A DNA stretch of 64,000 nucleotides from JAJFJD01 sp965228695 (GCA_965228695.1 CBDDIB010000002.1:62001-126000); one strand, 5' to 3'. Positions 53,472 through 63,013 are shown, numbered from the stretch's first letter. A program made the numbers and translations. Notes: generated by a model from the letters alone, not told the origin.

Positions 53472-53951
53472 TCAGGCGTTCGGCAACTCGGCGAGCAACC
53501 CCGCGAGGCGGTCCAACCCGACGCTCCACCCTTCGTGATGCTCGTCGCGTACGGTTTCGGATTCGAAGTCCGCTTGATGCAGCGCCATCGCCGTCTTGCC
53601 GTTCTCTTCGGTAAAGGTGACGGTCACCAAGGTCTCGTGACCCGGGATGCCATCCTCGTCCTCCCATGCCCAGGTAAAGGACAATCGTCCGGGCCGGTCG
53701 AATTCTCGATACGTGCCGTGCAAGCGGTGGTCGCTGCCATCCGCGAGGCGCATCGACACGTGGAATTTGCCGCCGACGCGGAAATCACCGGTGAAGTCGG
53801 TGATTGCCGTGGTCTCGCAGCCCCACCAACGGGCCAGATGTTCCGGTTCGGTCCAGACCTTGAAGACCAACGCGCGCGGGGCGTCGAACACGCGGTTCAG
53901 AATGAGAACACGCTGCGGCGATTCAATCGTGCCTTCGGTTTCCAACGACAT
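53472..53951 (-). CDS. SRPBCC (AHSA1/START-like) domain protein
   Basis: 159 residues from ATG 53951, preceded by AAAGGAAA; an upstream ATG at 53975 is less likely. The AHSA1-like pattern (LILNRVFDAPRALVFKVWTEPEHLARWWG ... GTYREFDRPGRLSFTWAWED ... LVTVTFTEENGKTAMALHQ) is clear. These proteins bind a small hydrophobic ligand or act as stress-linked accessory factors. It follows an ArsR gene with a 62-base gap on the same strand, a pairing repeated in many genomes. Confidence 0.9.
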   Translation of the reverse strand: MSLETEGTIESPQRVLILNRVFDAPRALVFKVWTEPEHLARWWGCETTAITDFTGDFRVGGKFHVSMRLADGSDHRLHGTYREFDRPGRLSFTWAWEDEDGIPGHETLVTVTFTEENGKTAMALHQADFESETVRDEHHEGWSVGLDRLAGLLAELPNA

Positions 53952-54013
53952 ATCGTCATTTCCTTTCGCCAGCATGCGATCGTAAATCGCTTTTCGTGTG
54001 ATTGTCGATTGTC

Positions 54014-54364
54014 CTAGTGCTTGCGGCGGCCGGTCTTGCCAGCGCTCTGCAATTCCGTCAGATAATCGTCCAGCCGGTCGAAACTATGCTCCCAGAATTG
54101 GCGGTAGCCTTCGATCCAGTCGGCGACGTCTTTCAAGGGCTCCGCACTAAGGCGACAGGGCCGCCATTGCGCCTCGCGCCCGCGCTCGATCAAGCCCGCA
54201 CGCTCCAACACCTTGAGATGTCTGGAAATCGCCGGAAGGCTCATGTCGAACGGCTCGCCGATTTCCGTGACCGTCGCCTCCCCCGAGGAGAGCCGCGCGA
54301 GAATGGAGCGGCGGGTCGGGTCCGCAAGCGCGGCAAAGGTGGTGCTGAGGGGATCGGGTGCCAT
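54014..54364 (-). CDS. ArsR-family winged-helix regulator
   Basis: 116 residues. The winged helix is TTFAALADPTRRSILARLSSGEATVTEIGEPFDMSLPAISRHLKVLERAGLIERGREAQWRPCRL. No metal-binding Cys pair (CxC) is present in helix 3, so it belongs to the SRPBCC-linked ArsR group rather than metal sensors. It probably represses itself and the SRPBCC gene; a 32-bp dyad covers its promoter. The start codon is only 6 bases from the dyad. Confidence 0.92.
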   Translation of the reverse strand: MAPDPLSTTFAALADPTRRSILARLSSGEATVTEIGEPFDMSLPAISRHLKVLERAGLIERGREAQWRPCRLSAEPLKDVADWIEGYRQFWEHSFDRLDDYLTELQSAGKTGRRKH

Positions 54365-54370
54365 CTTTAT

Positions 54371-54402
54371 TTAACTATACTCTTAATTAAGATAATCGTT
54401 AA
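54371..54402 (-). promoter_or_regulatory. 32-bp dyad operator overlapping the arsR promoter
   Basis: A dyad centred at 54386/54387 has the perfect core CTTAATTAAG (54382-54391) and matching outer TTAAC/GTTAA (54371-54375 and 54398-54402). On the minus strand TTAACG (-35, 54402-54397) and TATAGT (-10, 54379-54374) are 17 bases apart inside the dyad. The -10 is 9 bases from the ATG, so the transcript would be almost leaderless. Confidence 0.65.
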
Positions 54403-54495
54403 ATACTATCGCCGGCCTGCCCTGTCAATTGTTTCCCGTCGCCTTCGCTCCCGCGATTGCAATGCGGCAGCACGACGCCTAAATTCCGCGCCACC

Positions 54496-55302
54496 ATGTC
54501 CGATGAACAGCCGCAACGGATCGCCAAGGTCATCGCCCGCGCCGGCCTGTGTTCGCGCCGCGAGGCGGAACGGTGGATCGAAGCGGGCCGGGTCACCGTG
54601 GACGGCCAGACCCTGACAAGCCCCGCGGTCACCGTAACCGGAAAATCGAGAATCACCGTCGACGGCGCGCCGCTTGCCGGACCGGCGCCGATGCAGCTTT
54701 GGCGCTATCACAAGCCGACCGGCGTGGTGACGACCGACCGCGACCCGGAAGGCCGTCCGACGGTGTTCGACAAGCTGCCGGCGGACCTGCCGCGCGTGCT
54801 GGCGGTCGGCCGGCTCGATCTGACCTCGGAAGGGCTGCTGCTGCTGACCAACGACGGCGAACTGAAGCGCAAGCTGGAGCATCCGTCGACCGGCTGGGCG
54901 CGGCGCTACCGGGTGCGCGTGCACGGACGGGTCACCGACGCGGCCCTGGCCAAGCTGGCCCAGGGCATCACCGTCGAGGGCATGCGCTACGGGCCCATCC
55001 AGGCGGAGTTGGATTCCGCGCCCGGCGCGAATGCCTGGCTGACGATGAGTTTGCGCGAGGGCAAGAATCGGGAGATCCGCCGCGTCTGCGAACATCTCGG
55101 CTGGACCGTCAACCGCTTGATCAGGATCAGCTACGGCCCCTTCCAGCTTGGACAGCTCAAGCGGGGCGCGGTCGAGGCGGTGCCGGCGCGCGTCCTGGCC
55201 GATCAACTCGGTGAGCGGCCCGGCAAGCCCCGCCTGAAACCGCAAACACGGCCCGCCAAAAAACCCGCGAAGCCCCGCCGTCATGCGCGTCATCGGCGGT
55301 AA
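54496..55302 (+). CDS. Ribosomal large-subunit pseudouridine synthase (RsuA/RluB family)
   Basis: 268 residues from ATG 54496. An S4 RNA-binding domain (RIAKVIARAGLCSRREAERWIEAGRVTVDG, 8-38) is followed by the pseudouridine synthase domain with the catalytic-Asp loop VGRLDLTSEGLLLLTNDG and REGKNREIRRVCEHLGW. A Lys/Arg/Pro-rich tail follows. RluB (U2605 of 23S rRNA) is the likeliest member, but RsuA or RluE cannot be excluded. It overlaps rsmD by 20 bases. Confidence 0.9.
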   Translation: MSDEQPQRIAKVIARAGLCSRREAERWIEAGRVTVDGQTLTSPAVTVTGKSRITVDGAPLAGPAPMQLWRYHKPTGVVTTDRDPEGRPTVFDKLPADLPRVLAVGRLDLTSEGLLLLTNDGELKRKLEHPSTGWARRYRVRVHGRVTDAALAKLAQGITVEGMRYGPIQAELDSAPGANAWLTMSLREGKNREIRRVCEHLGWTVNRLIRISYGPFQLGQLKRGAVEAVPARVLADQLGERPGKPRLKPQTRPAKKPAKPRRHARHRR

Positions 55303-55861
55303 ATGGCGCGGCCGATCGCTGGCAGCCCCGGAAGGCCGCGATATTCGCCCGACCGGCGACCGGGTCCGCGAGGCGATCTTCAACATCGTGGAACACGGGC
55401 GTCACACCAAAGGCGGCGGCTCGCCGGTTCCCGGCGCGGTCGTGCTGGACGGATTTGCGGGCACCGGTGCGATGGGGATCGAAGCGCTCAGCCGCGGCGC
55501 GGCGAAAGCGTATTTCATGGAGAGAGACCATGCCTCACTCGCGGTGCTTGAAAAGAATGTGGCGGACTGCGGCGCGGCTGCGATGATATCGAAAGCCGAT
55601 TGCCTCGCCCCGCCACGCGCCGCCGAGCCCTGTGGCCTGGTTTTCCTCGACCCGCCCTACGGGCAAGACTTGGCCGCCCCGGCCTTGATCGCGCTGACGG
55701 ACGCCGGCTGGATCGGCGACGGCGCGCTTTGCGTCGTCGAAATCGGCAAGAAGGACCGGTTCGAGACGCCCGACGGATTCGATGTGCTGGACGACCGGCG
55801 CTACGGCGCGGCGCGGGTGATCCTGCTCACCCGGCGCGCTCGAACCGCTTCAACAGGATGA
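55283..55861 (+). CDS. rsmD: 16S rRNA (guanine966-N2)-methyltransferase
   Basis: 192 residues. It methylates G966 with S-adenosylmethionine. MRVIGGKWRGRSLAAP, RPTGDRVREAIFNI, the SAM motif VVLDGFAGTGAMGIEALSRGA and the catalytic LVFLDPPYG are all present. It is translated from within the end of the pseudouridine synthase gene. Its last 35 bases overlap the 3' end of the convergent MFS gene. Confidence 0.95.
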   Translation: MRVIGGKWRGRSLAAPEGRDIRPTGDRVREAIFNIVEHGRHTKGGGSPVPGAVVLDGFAGTGAMGIEALSRGAAKAYFMERDHASLAVLEKNVADCGAAAMISKADCLAPPRAAEPCGLVFLDPPYGQDLAAPALIALTDAGWIGDGALCVVEIGKKDRFETPDGFDVLDDRRYGAARVILLTRRARTASTG

Positions 55862-56978
55862 ACGCGAGAACCAGGACCGGCCCCAGCATCAGCGCGCCCG
55901 AATAGAAGGGCCACGCGATCCCCACGGCGGCAAAGGCGAACCCGCCCCAGGTCGGCCCCAGGATACGGCCCAGACTGGCGGCGGATTGGCTCAACCCCAG
56001 CGCCCCGCCGCGGATGGTGTCCGGCGCGGCGCGGCTCATCAGGCTGAGCAACGACGGATTTGCCAGCCCGAACCCGATGGACAGCAGGGCGATCGGCAGC
56101 AACAGCATCGGCCGCGTGCCGGTGGTCGGGAGGATCGCCAGCCCGGCGGCCAGGGTGACGACGGCGATGCAGAACACCAACGGTTCGCCCATCCGCGCGA
56201 CCAACCGGCCAACAAGCCACCCTTGCACGAATGCACCGCACACACCGGCGAAGGCCAGGTAATAGCCGACCTGTCGTGGCCCCATGTCCAGCACCGCTTC
56301 GCACCACAGGGCGAAGGTGCTCTCCATGCCGGAAAACACGAAGAACAGACAGAAGTGCAAAGCAAGCATCACGGCGAAGATCGGCGCGGCCGCGGTTACC
56401 GCCTGCAGCCGAACGCGCGCCTTGGCCGCCCGTTCATGCCGCGCAGGTTCGCGTATGCCGATGACCGCCACGGCCAACGCAATCGTCGACCCACCAGCGG
56501 CGATCATCATCGGCAATTGGAAGTTCGGCGTCGCCCCGCCCACCAGATACCCGCCGAGCGCGGGACCGATCACGAAACCAACCCCAAAGGCCGCCCCGAT
56601 GAATCCCATGCCCCGCGCCCGCCGGTCGGGCGCCGTCGTATCGGCGATGTAGGCATGGCTCGTCGCCAGCCATCCGTTCATCACGCCGCCCAAGATCCGG
56701 GCGGCAAAAATCTCCGCCAGCCCACCGGCATGGGCGAGCCAGAGATAGGCAATCGCCGACCCCGCGAAACTGAACACGATGATCGGTTTGCGCCCGACGC
56801 GGTCGGACAGCCGGCCCCAGAGCGGAGCGGTCAGGAATTGCGCCAGGGAAAAAGCGGCGAACAACCAAGCGATCTGTTGCGGCGTCGCCCCGGCGTTGCC
56901 CGCGTAGAAGGGCAGCAGCGGGACGATCACCCCGAGCCCGATGACATTGGCGAGAGCGGAGAGAAAAAGGGGCAGCAT
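55827..56978 (-). CDS. MFS transporter (TetA/multidrug-like)
   Basis: 383 residues from ATG 56978, which directly starts the first helix (MLPLFLSALANVIGLGVIVPLLPFYAG); the longer frame would run into mutL. The loop 2-3 motif GRLSDRVGRKPIIV and the TM4-5 region with GGVMNGWLATSHAYIADTT ... GPALGGYLVG match the DHA1/TetA-like drug-proton antiporters. The substrate is unknown. It follows mutL by 29 bases and ends inside rsmD on the opposite strand. Confidence 0.87.
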   Translation of the reverse strand: MLPLFLSALANVIGLGVIVPLLPFYAGNAGATPQQIAWLFAAFSLAQFLTAPLWGRLSDRVGRKPIIVFSFAGSAIAYLWLAHAGGLAEIFAARILGGVMNGWLATSHAYIADTTAPDRRARGMGFIGAAFGVGFVIGPALGGYLVGGATPNFQLPMMIAAGGSTIALAVAVIGIREPARHERAAKARVRLQAVTAAAPIFAVMLALHFCLFFVFSGMESTFALWCEAVLDMGPRQVGYYLAFAGVCGAFVQGWLVGRLVARMGEPLVFCIAVVTLAAGLAILPTTGTRPMLLLPIALLSIGFGLANPSLLSLMSRAAPDTIRGGALGLSQSAASLGRILGPTWGGFAFAAVGIAWPFYSGALMLGPVLVLAFILLKRFERAG

Positions 56979-57007
56979 GGGGCGGCGCGGGTCGCGGCCG
57001 GGGCGGC

Positions 57008-58846
57008 TCAACGCCGCCCGAACAGCTTCTCGATATCGGCGAGCTTCAGCTCCACGTAAGTCGGCCGGCCGTGATTGCACTGGCCGGAATGCGGCGTGCC
57101 TTCCATCTCGCGCAGCAGGGCGTTCATCTCGTCTCGGTTGAGGCGTCGGCCCGCGCGCACCGAGCCGTGACAGGCCATCGTGCCGCAGACCTCCTCGAGC
57201 TTTTCCTTGAGGCTGAAGGTGCCGCCGAGTTCGGCCAACTCGTCCGCGAGGTCGCGCACCAGTCCGGCGGCGTCGACCTTGCCGAGCAGCGCCGGCACCT
57301 CGCGGACCGCGACCGCGCCCGGCCCGAACCCTTCGAGCACCAGCCCAAGCTCCGCCAGTTCGTGCGCCCGGTCGACCAGGCGTTGCACGGCCGGTTCGTC
57401 CAGCTCGACGATCTCGGGAATCAGCAGGCCTTGCCGTTGGACGCCGGATTCCGCCAAGGCCGCCTTCATGCGTTCGTAGACCAGACGCTCATGCGCCGCG
57501 TGCTGGTCGACGATGACGATGCCGTCGCCGGTCTGCGCCACCACGTAGGTTTCGTGCACCTGCGCGCGCGCCGCGCCGAGCGGATAGGAATCCGACATCG
57601 CGTCGGCGGCGGACGGGTCCGCGTCGCCGGCGCGCGCGTCCGGCGGAAATTCGACGACGTCGCCCGCCGGGCCGGTGCCGCCGAAAGGCGCCTGATACGC
57701 CGCGGCCTGCTCGGAGAGGCCACGCGACATTCCCCCACCGCCGGGATAGCGATAGGCGGGTCCGGGGAAAGGCCCGCCGCCCTGCTGCGGCGGATTGGTC
57801 CGAAGCGCCCCCAGTGCCGCGGCGGCGACCGTGGTCGCGGCCCGATGCCCCGCCTCGGCAAGGGCGTGCTTCAACGCGCCGACGATCAGCCCGCGCACGA
57901 GGCCGGAATCGCGGAACCGCACCTCGGCCTTCGCGGGATGCACGTTCACGTCGACCGCGTGCGGTTCGATTTCCAGGAACAGCGCGATCAGCGGATGGCG
58001 GTCGCGCGACAGGAAATCGGCATAGGCGCCGCGCACCGCGCCGATCAGCAGACGGTCCTTGACCGGACGGCCGTTGACGAAGAGATACTGCTGCGCCGCA
58101 TTGCCCCGGTTCAATGTCGGCAAACCGGCGTAGCCGGTGAGGTGGATGCCCTCGCGCTCGGCGTCGATCGGCAGCGCGTTGGCGGCGAATTCCCGGCCCA
58201 TGATGCCGGACAGCCGCTGCAACCGGCTTTCCAGCAACTCGCCCTGTTCGGCATTGAGCCGGAGCCGCGTCTTGGTTTCGTCGGTCAGGGAAAATCCGAT
58301 ATCGGGCCGCGCCATCGCCAGCCGCTTCAAGGTGTCGCTGATCTGCTGCGTTTCCGACCGCGTGGTCCGCAGGAACTTGAGCCGCGCCGGCGTCGCGTAG
58401 AACAGGTCGCGCACTTCGATCCGCGTCCCGGCCGCGTGCGCCGCCGGGGACGGGCCGGACAGTTTGCCGCCCTCCACCGCCAGCATCCAGGCGCTGTCGG
58501 CATCGGCCGTCCGGCTGGTGATGGTGAGCCGACTGACCGCGCCTATCGACGGCAGCGCTTCCCCCCGAAATCCCAGGCTCGCGATCGCCGACAGGTCGTG
58601 ATCGGGTAGTTTCGATGTGGCGTGCCGCTCGACCGCGAGAAGGATGTCATCGCGGTCCATGCCGCAGCCATCGTCCGCGACCGCGATCAGGGACTTGCCG
58701 CCATCGCGGATCGTAACATCGATTTGCCGCGCGCCGGCGTCGATGCTGTTTTCCACCAGTTCTTTGACCGCCGAGGCGGGGCGTTCGATGACCTCGCCGG
58801 CGGCGATGCGATTGACCACCGTTTCGGGCAGCCGTTGGATGATCAC
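57008..58846 (-). CDS. mutL: DNA mismatch repair protein MutL with endonuclease motif
   Basis: 612 residues, GTG start. The GHKL ATPase (MIIQRLPETVVNRIAAGEVIERPASAVKELVENSIDAGA, DDGCGM, GFRGEALPSI) covers the N-terminal half. The C-terminal domain has DQHAAHERLVYE, the DQHA(X)2E(X)4E metal motif of nicking MutL proteins, as expected in bacteria without MutH. The GTG overlaps the pgi stop as GTGA, so pgi is translated first. Confidence 0.96.
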   Translation of the reverse strand: MIIQRLPETVVNRIAAGEVIERPASAVKELVENSIDAGARQIDVTIRDGGKSLIAVADDGCGMDRDDILLAVERHATSKLPDHDLSAIASLGFRGEALPSIGAVSRLTITSRTADADSAWMLAVEGGKLSGPSPAAHAAGTRIEVRDLFYATPARLKFLRTTRSETQQISDTLKRLAMARPDIGFSLTDETKTRLRLNAEQGELLESRLQRLSGIMGREFAANALPIDAEREGIHLTGYAGLPTLNRGNAAQQYLFVNGRPVKDRLLIGAVRGAYADFLSRDRHPLIALFLEIEPHAVDVNVHPAKAEVRFRDSGLVRGLIVGALKHALAEAGHRAATTVAAAALGALRTNPPQQGGGPFPGPAYRYPGGGGMSRGLSEQAAAYQAPFGGTGPAGDVVEFPPDARAGDADPSAADAMSDSYPLGAARAQVHETYVVAQTGDGIVIVDQHAAHERLVYERMKAALAESGVQRQGLLIPEIVELDEPAVQRLVDRAHELAELGLVLEGFGPGAVAVREVPALLGKVDAAGLVRDLADELAELGGTFSLKEKLEEVCGTMACHGSVRAGRRLNRDEMNALLREMEGTPHSGQCNHGRPTYVELKLADIEKLFGRR

Positions 58847-60156
58847 GAGTCCGCCTCTCCGAAAGCCGCCATGTAGCGCCGCGCCAACTGCTTGCTCTCC
58901 TCGACCGCCGGCTGATCGAACGGATCGACGCCCAGCAGATGCGCCGCGATGATCGTTTCCAGCATGAAATGCATCATCAAGGCGCCCAGCGTCCGCTCGT
59001 CTACCGCCGCGAGACGCAGTACGCGGACCGGCCGGCCGCGCGCCGCCAGTGTCTCGGCGGTGGCGCGCTGGCAGGAGTCGAGCAGGTCGCCCATGCGCCG
59101 TCCGCGCATCCAGTCGAGCGACTCATCGTCGAACAAGGTGGTATCGATGACCGGACCGACGCCGGCATGGGGGCCCATCACCACGGTGAAAAGTTTGTCC
59201 GCCGGGCCGTCGAGATAGAGCTGAAGCTGGCTGTGCTGATCCACCGTGCCCATCGCGCGCAACGGCGTCGTCCCTTCGCCATCCTTGCCCAGGCTCTCGG
59301 CCCAAAGCTGCCGGTACCACAATGCGAAGGGGGCGAGCCGGTCGACATAGGGAAACAGCACCGACATCGCGCAGCCGCGGTCCTTGGCCAATCCCACGGC
59401 GATCGCCGCACCGACGGCGGGCGGCACGGCGGCGGGGTTGCCCTCGGACAACAGCGTCTGCAGCACTTCCTCCGCACCTTGGCGGACGGCCGCCGCGTCG
59501 AGGCCCGCAATCATCGCCGGCAGCAGACCGACCAGCGACAAGACCGAGAAACGCCCCCCGACGCCGGGGTCGTGATCCAGCATGGGGAGACCGAATTCCC
59601 CGGCGAGACGGCGCAACACGCTGTCGCCCGGTTCGACGATCGCCGTGGCGTGTTCGGCCAGGGAGTCGCGTCCCACCGAGGCGGCGAGCCAGTTGAAGAT
59701 GCAAAAGAGCTGGGTCAACGTCTCCGCCGTGCCGCCGGATTTCGAGACGGCGACGACACCCGTCCGCGCCGGGTCGAGCGTGCATATCAACCCGTCGAAG
59801 CTGTGCGGGTCGACATTCTCCATGAAATGGATACGGGGCTTCGCCGTCGCGCGAACCGCATCGGGCCCGGCAAGCGCACAGAGGCTGCGGCCGCCGAGGC
59901 TGGACCCGCCGGTACCGAGTACCAGGACGTCGTCGAAATCGCGCCGATACCGTGCCGCGGCCTCTTCCAGACCCGGCAGATCATCGGTCTTGCCCGGCAG
60001 TTTCAATAACGGCAGGGACCCGTCCGCGTGGCGTGCGCGCAGGCCGTCGATGGCGCCGCCGGCCTCCTTCAGCAAGGATTGTAGCCGGTCGCGCGGCAAG
60101 CCGCCGTTGCCGACCGCCTCGGCAATACAGTGTTCTATATCGTGGCTATACAGCAT
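58843..60156 (-). CDS. pgi: Glucose-6-phosphate isomerase (short alphaproteobacterial form)
   Basis: 437 residues, shorter than the ~550-residue E. coli type. It interconverts glucose-6-P and fructose-6-P. VLGTGGSSLGGRSL, SKSGGTAETL, VGGRFSVLSLVGLLP, the catalytic ESLGKDGEGTTP and HSQLQLYLDGP are present. It precedes mutL with overlapping ends. The 135-base gap to the M16 gene holds nothing I recognise. Confidence 0.92.
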   Translation of the reverse strand: MLYSHDIEHCIAEAVGNGGLPRDRLQSLLKEAGGAIDGLRARHADGSLPLLKLPGKTDDLPGLEEAAARYRRDFDDVLVLGTGGSSLGGRSLCALAGPDAVRATAKPRIHFMENVDPHSFDGLICTLDPARTGVVAVSKSGGTAETLTQLFCIFNWLAASVGRDSLAEHATAIVEPGDSVLRRLAGEFGLPMLDHDPGVGGRFSVLSLVGLLPAMIAGLDAAAVRQGAEEVLQTLLSEGNPAAVPPAVGAAIAVGLAKDRGCAMSVLFPYVDRLAPFALWYRQLWAESLGKDGEGTTPLRAMGTVDQHSQLQLYLDGPADKLFTVVMGPHAGVGPVIDTTLFDDESLDWMRGRRMGDLLDSCQRATAETLAARGRPVRVLRLAAVDERTLGALMMHFMLETIIAAHLLGVDPFDQPAVEESKQLARRYMAAFGEADS

Positions 60157-60291
60157 GATCCGTCAGCGCGGATATTGCCCGCGACCGCCCACGCGCGCAA
60201 CGCTCGGCGGAAAGCGCCCCGTAAACAGGCGGCTGACCCGCACCGCCGCACCGCCGCATCGCCCATTCGCCGCGACTCGGCACGGTTGCCG

Positions 60292-61659
60292 TCAGCTGTC
60301 GATCTCCGGCGCCTTGCTGGTCGACTTCAAGCCCTGCGGCTGGCCGACCACCGTCACCGTCAGCTTATCGACGTCGAGGATTCGCTTTGCAAGCCGGTCG
60401 ATATCCCGCCGCGTTACGCTTTCGATCAGCCCGGCGCGGCGGTCGAGGTAGTCGATCCCAAGCGCGTGATACTGCATGGATACCAGGATCGACGCGATTC
60501 GGTCGCTGCTGGTGAACCGCAGCGGGAAGGACCCGTTGAGATAGAGTTTCGCGTTGCGCAGTTCCTCATCCGACACGCCGGTCTCGCGCATTCGCCGGAT
60601 CTGCGCCCGGATCAGGTCGACCGACTGGGCCATGCCGGCATTCGCGGTCGATACGCCGCCCATCCAGAACGGCGCGCTTTCGCGCGGGCTGAGATAGCTG
60701 TAGACCGAATAGGCGAGACCGCGCTTCTCGCGTACCTCGTCGTAGAGCCAGGAGCTGAACGACCCGCCGCCGAGGATATGGTTCATTACATAGGCGGTGT
60801 AGTAATCCGGATCACGCCGTGGCAGCGCCGGCAAACCGAAGACCGCCACGCTTTGCGGCACCGGCCGCTTCACGACGTAGGTCGCGCCGAGCGCCGCGGG
60901 CTGGGCCTTTTCGAGCGGCTGGCGCTCGGCCTTCGCCGGCAGGTCGCCGAAAGCCTTATCCAACAACACGCCGAGGTCTGCCGGGGAGATGTCGCCGGAC
61001 ACGCCGATCAGCAACTGGTCGCGCGCGAGATGACGTTTTACGAAACTCCGCATGTCGGCGACGTCGATCGCGCTGATCGTGGATTCGGTCCCGCTGACCG
61101 GCCGGCCATAGGGGTGATTGGGAAAGACGGCGCGCTGCCAGATGCGCCGCGCGATGTATCCCGGGCGGGTCGATCGGCGCTTGAGCGACGTCAAAATCTC
61201 ACCCCGAATCCGCTGCACCGGTGCTGCGTCGAACCGCGGTTCCGTCATCGCCAGCCGCAGCAACCGTACCGCTTCGTCTCGGTTGCGGTTGAGCGTCTTC
61301 AAGCTGCCGCTGAAGGTATCGTATCCCGCGTTGAATCCGAGCCGTATCGATAGGTTTTGCAGCCTGCCCTGAAAGGCCTGGCTATCCATCTCGCCGGCCC
61401 CCTCGTCGAGCAGCGACGCGGTCATGTTGGCCAACCCGCCTTTCCCGCTCGGGTCGCTCGCCGCGCCGCCACGAAACAGGAACTCGATGGCCAGCAGCGG
61501 CACCGAGGTATCGTGCACGAACCACGCTTCGATCCCGCCGGGGCTGACGACTTTCTGCACTTCGACCGCGCGGGCCGCGTGGGTCCATCCGAATACCAGC
61601 AGACCGACAAACAGGACCGCCCGGCCGGTGAAACGACTATGTTGTTTTGTTCCGAACAT
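60292..61659 (-). CDS. M16-family peptidase-like subunit, no zinc motif
   Basis: 455 residues with a signal peptide (about 1-31, HAARA). The M16 fold is complete (PGGIEAWFVHDTSVPLLAIEFLFRGGAASDPSGKGGLANMTASLL ... GVSGDISPADLGVLLDKAFGDLP ... LGGGSFSSWLYDEVREKRGLAYSVYSY). The HxxEH zinc motif position reads ANMTASLLDEG, so it is the catalytically silent partner. It is encoded 10 bases after an active M16 gene, and the two probably form a periplasmic heterodimer. Confidence 0.92.
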   Translation of the reverse strand: MFGTKQHSRFTGRAVLFVGLLVFGWTHAARAVEVQKVVSPGGIEAWFVHDTSVPLLAIEFLFRGGAASDPSGKGGLANMTASLLDEGAGEMDSQAFQGRLQNLSIRLGFNAGYDTFSGSLKTLNRNRDEAVRLLRLAMTEPRFDAAPVQRIRGEILTSLKRRSTRPGYIARRIWQRAVFPNHPYGRPVSGTESTISAIDVADMRSFVKRHLARDQLLIGVSGDISPADLGVLLDKAFGDLPAKAERQPLEKAQPAALGATYVVKRPVPQSVAVFGLPALPRRDPDYYTAYVMNHILGGGSFSSWLYDEVREKRGLAYSVYSYLSPRESAPFWMGGVSTANAGMAQSVDLIRAQIRRMRETGVSDEELRNAKLYLNGSFPLRFTSSDRIASILVSMQYHALGIDYLDRRAGLIESVTRRDIDRLAKRILDVDKLTVTVVGQPQGLKSTSKAPEIDS

Positions 61660-61669
61660 AGGCTGTCCC

Positions 61670-63013
61670 TCAGCTTGTTTTTTCTGGCAGCAGCACCGCC
61701 GTAACGGTGCCGGTCTGTCCGAAGACCGCCTTGGCCGCGGCGTTTACCGTATCCACCGTGACCGCGCCGATCCGCTCCGGCCAACGCTCGACGTCTTCGA
61801 CCGTCATGCCGACCATCAGGGCGCTGCCGATTATGCGCGCCGGTCCGCTGACCGAATCCCGCGCGAAGATCGCCGCATCCTGAAGCCGCCGGACGGCATC
61901 CGCCACCTCTTGCGCCGTCACCCCGTCCTTGAGCAGCCGGGCGATCTCGCGCTCCATCAACGCCTCCACATCTTCCAGCTTCTGGCCGGGGCGCGGCGAC
62001 CCGTAGATCGAGAACTGTCCCGGCCCGCGGGCGTCGGCGTCGTACCAGGCGCCGGCGGAAGCCGCGACCTTTTCCTCGACCGCCAATGTCTTGTAGAGCC
62101 GGCTCGTCGACCCGCCGCCGAGAATTTCCGCCAAGACCTGCAGCGCGTAGGTATGCTCCGCCGGCCCGGACGCATAGCTCGGGGCGAGATAGCGGCGCGA
62201 CCATGTCGGCTGGCGCACCTGTTTGTGCTTATACGTCACGCGGCGATCGACCACTTGCGGCGGCTCGCGCCAATCAGGGCGTTCCGGCAGCGTCCGCGCC
62301 GGGATCACGCCGTAGTATTTCTCGGCAAGCGGCTTTACCGTCTCGACGGTCACGTCGCCGGAAACCACCAGGACCGCATTGTTCGGCGCGTACCAGGATC
62401 GGTAGAAGTCCAGCAGATCCTCGCGGGTCAGGGCGTTGACCTCATGGTCCCAGCCGATGATCGGAATGCGATACGGATGGTTCATGTATTGCACCGCGTC
62501 GGCCTGCTCGTTCAGCTTGCCCGACGGATTGTTCTCGATGCGGCTGCGCCGCTCCTCCGCGACGACCTTGCGCTCCGGCTCGATCGCTTCCTTCGACAAC
62601 ACCAGATTGGTCATTCGGTCCGCCTCGATCCGCATCATCTCCTCCAGACGGTCCGACGCGACCGACTGGTAGTAGCCGGTGTAATCCTGCGAGGTGAAGG
62701 CGTTTTCCTGACCGCCGTTCCGGGCGACGATCGCCGAGAATTCGCCGGGTTTGAGGGTCTTGGTGCCCTTGAACATGAGATGTTCGAGATAGTGCGCGAT
62801 CCCCGACTTGCCGGGCGGTTCGTCCATCGCACCGACCTTGTAATAAATCATGTGCGTTACGACCGGCGCGCGGTGATTGGATATCACCACAACCTGCAAA
62901 CCGTTCTTCAATGTAAAGCTTTTGGGATTGAATACGGCGGCGTGGCCCGGCACCGAAAATGCCAGCATCGCCATCGCCGCGAGAAACCATAGGGGAACCG
63001 TTTTAATGCGCAT
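61670..63013 (-). CDS. M16-family zinc metallopeptidase, active subunit
   Basis: 447 residues with a signal peptide (about 1-26, PGHAA). The inverted zinc motif HxxEH is intact: KSGIAHYLEHLMFKGT, with the third-ligand Glu region ASDRLEEMMRIEADRM downstream. Two M16 halves are visible. With the silent partner it likely degrades peptides in the periplasm. It starts 128 bases after the DUF3035 gene; a palindrome in that gap may regulate it. Confidence 0.94.
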   Translation of the reverse strand: MRIKTVPLWFLAAMAMLAFSVPGHAAVFNPKSFTLKNGLQVVVISNHRAPVVTHMIYYKVGAMDEPPGKSGIAHYLEHLMFKGTKTLKPGEFSAIVARNGGQENAFTSQDYTGYYQSVASDRLEEMMRIEADRMTNLVLSKEAIEPERKVVAEERRSRIENNPSGKLNEQADAVQYMNHPYRIPIIGWDHEVNALTREDLLDFYRSWYAPNNAVLVVSGDVTVETVKPLAEKYYGVIPARTLPERPDWREPPQVVDRRVTYKHKQVRQPTWSRRYLAPSYASGPAEHTYALQVLAEILGGGSTSRLYKTLAVEEKVAASAGAWYDADARGPGQFSIYGSPRPGQKLEDVEALMEREIARLLKDGVTAQEVADAVRRLQDAAIFARDSVSGPARIIGSALMVGMTVEDVERWPERIGAVTVDTVNAAAKAVFGQTGTVTAVLLPEKTS

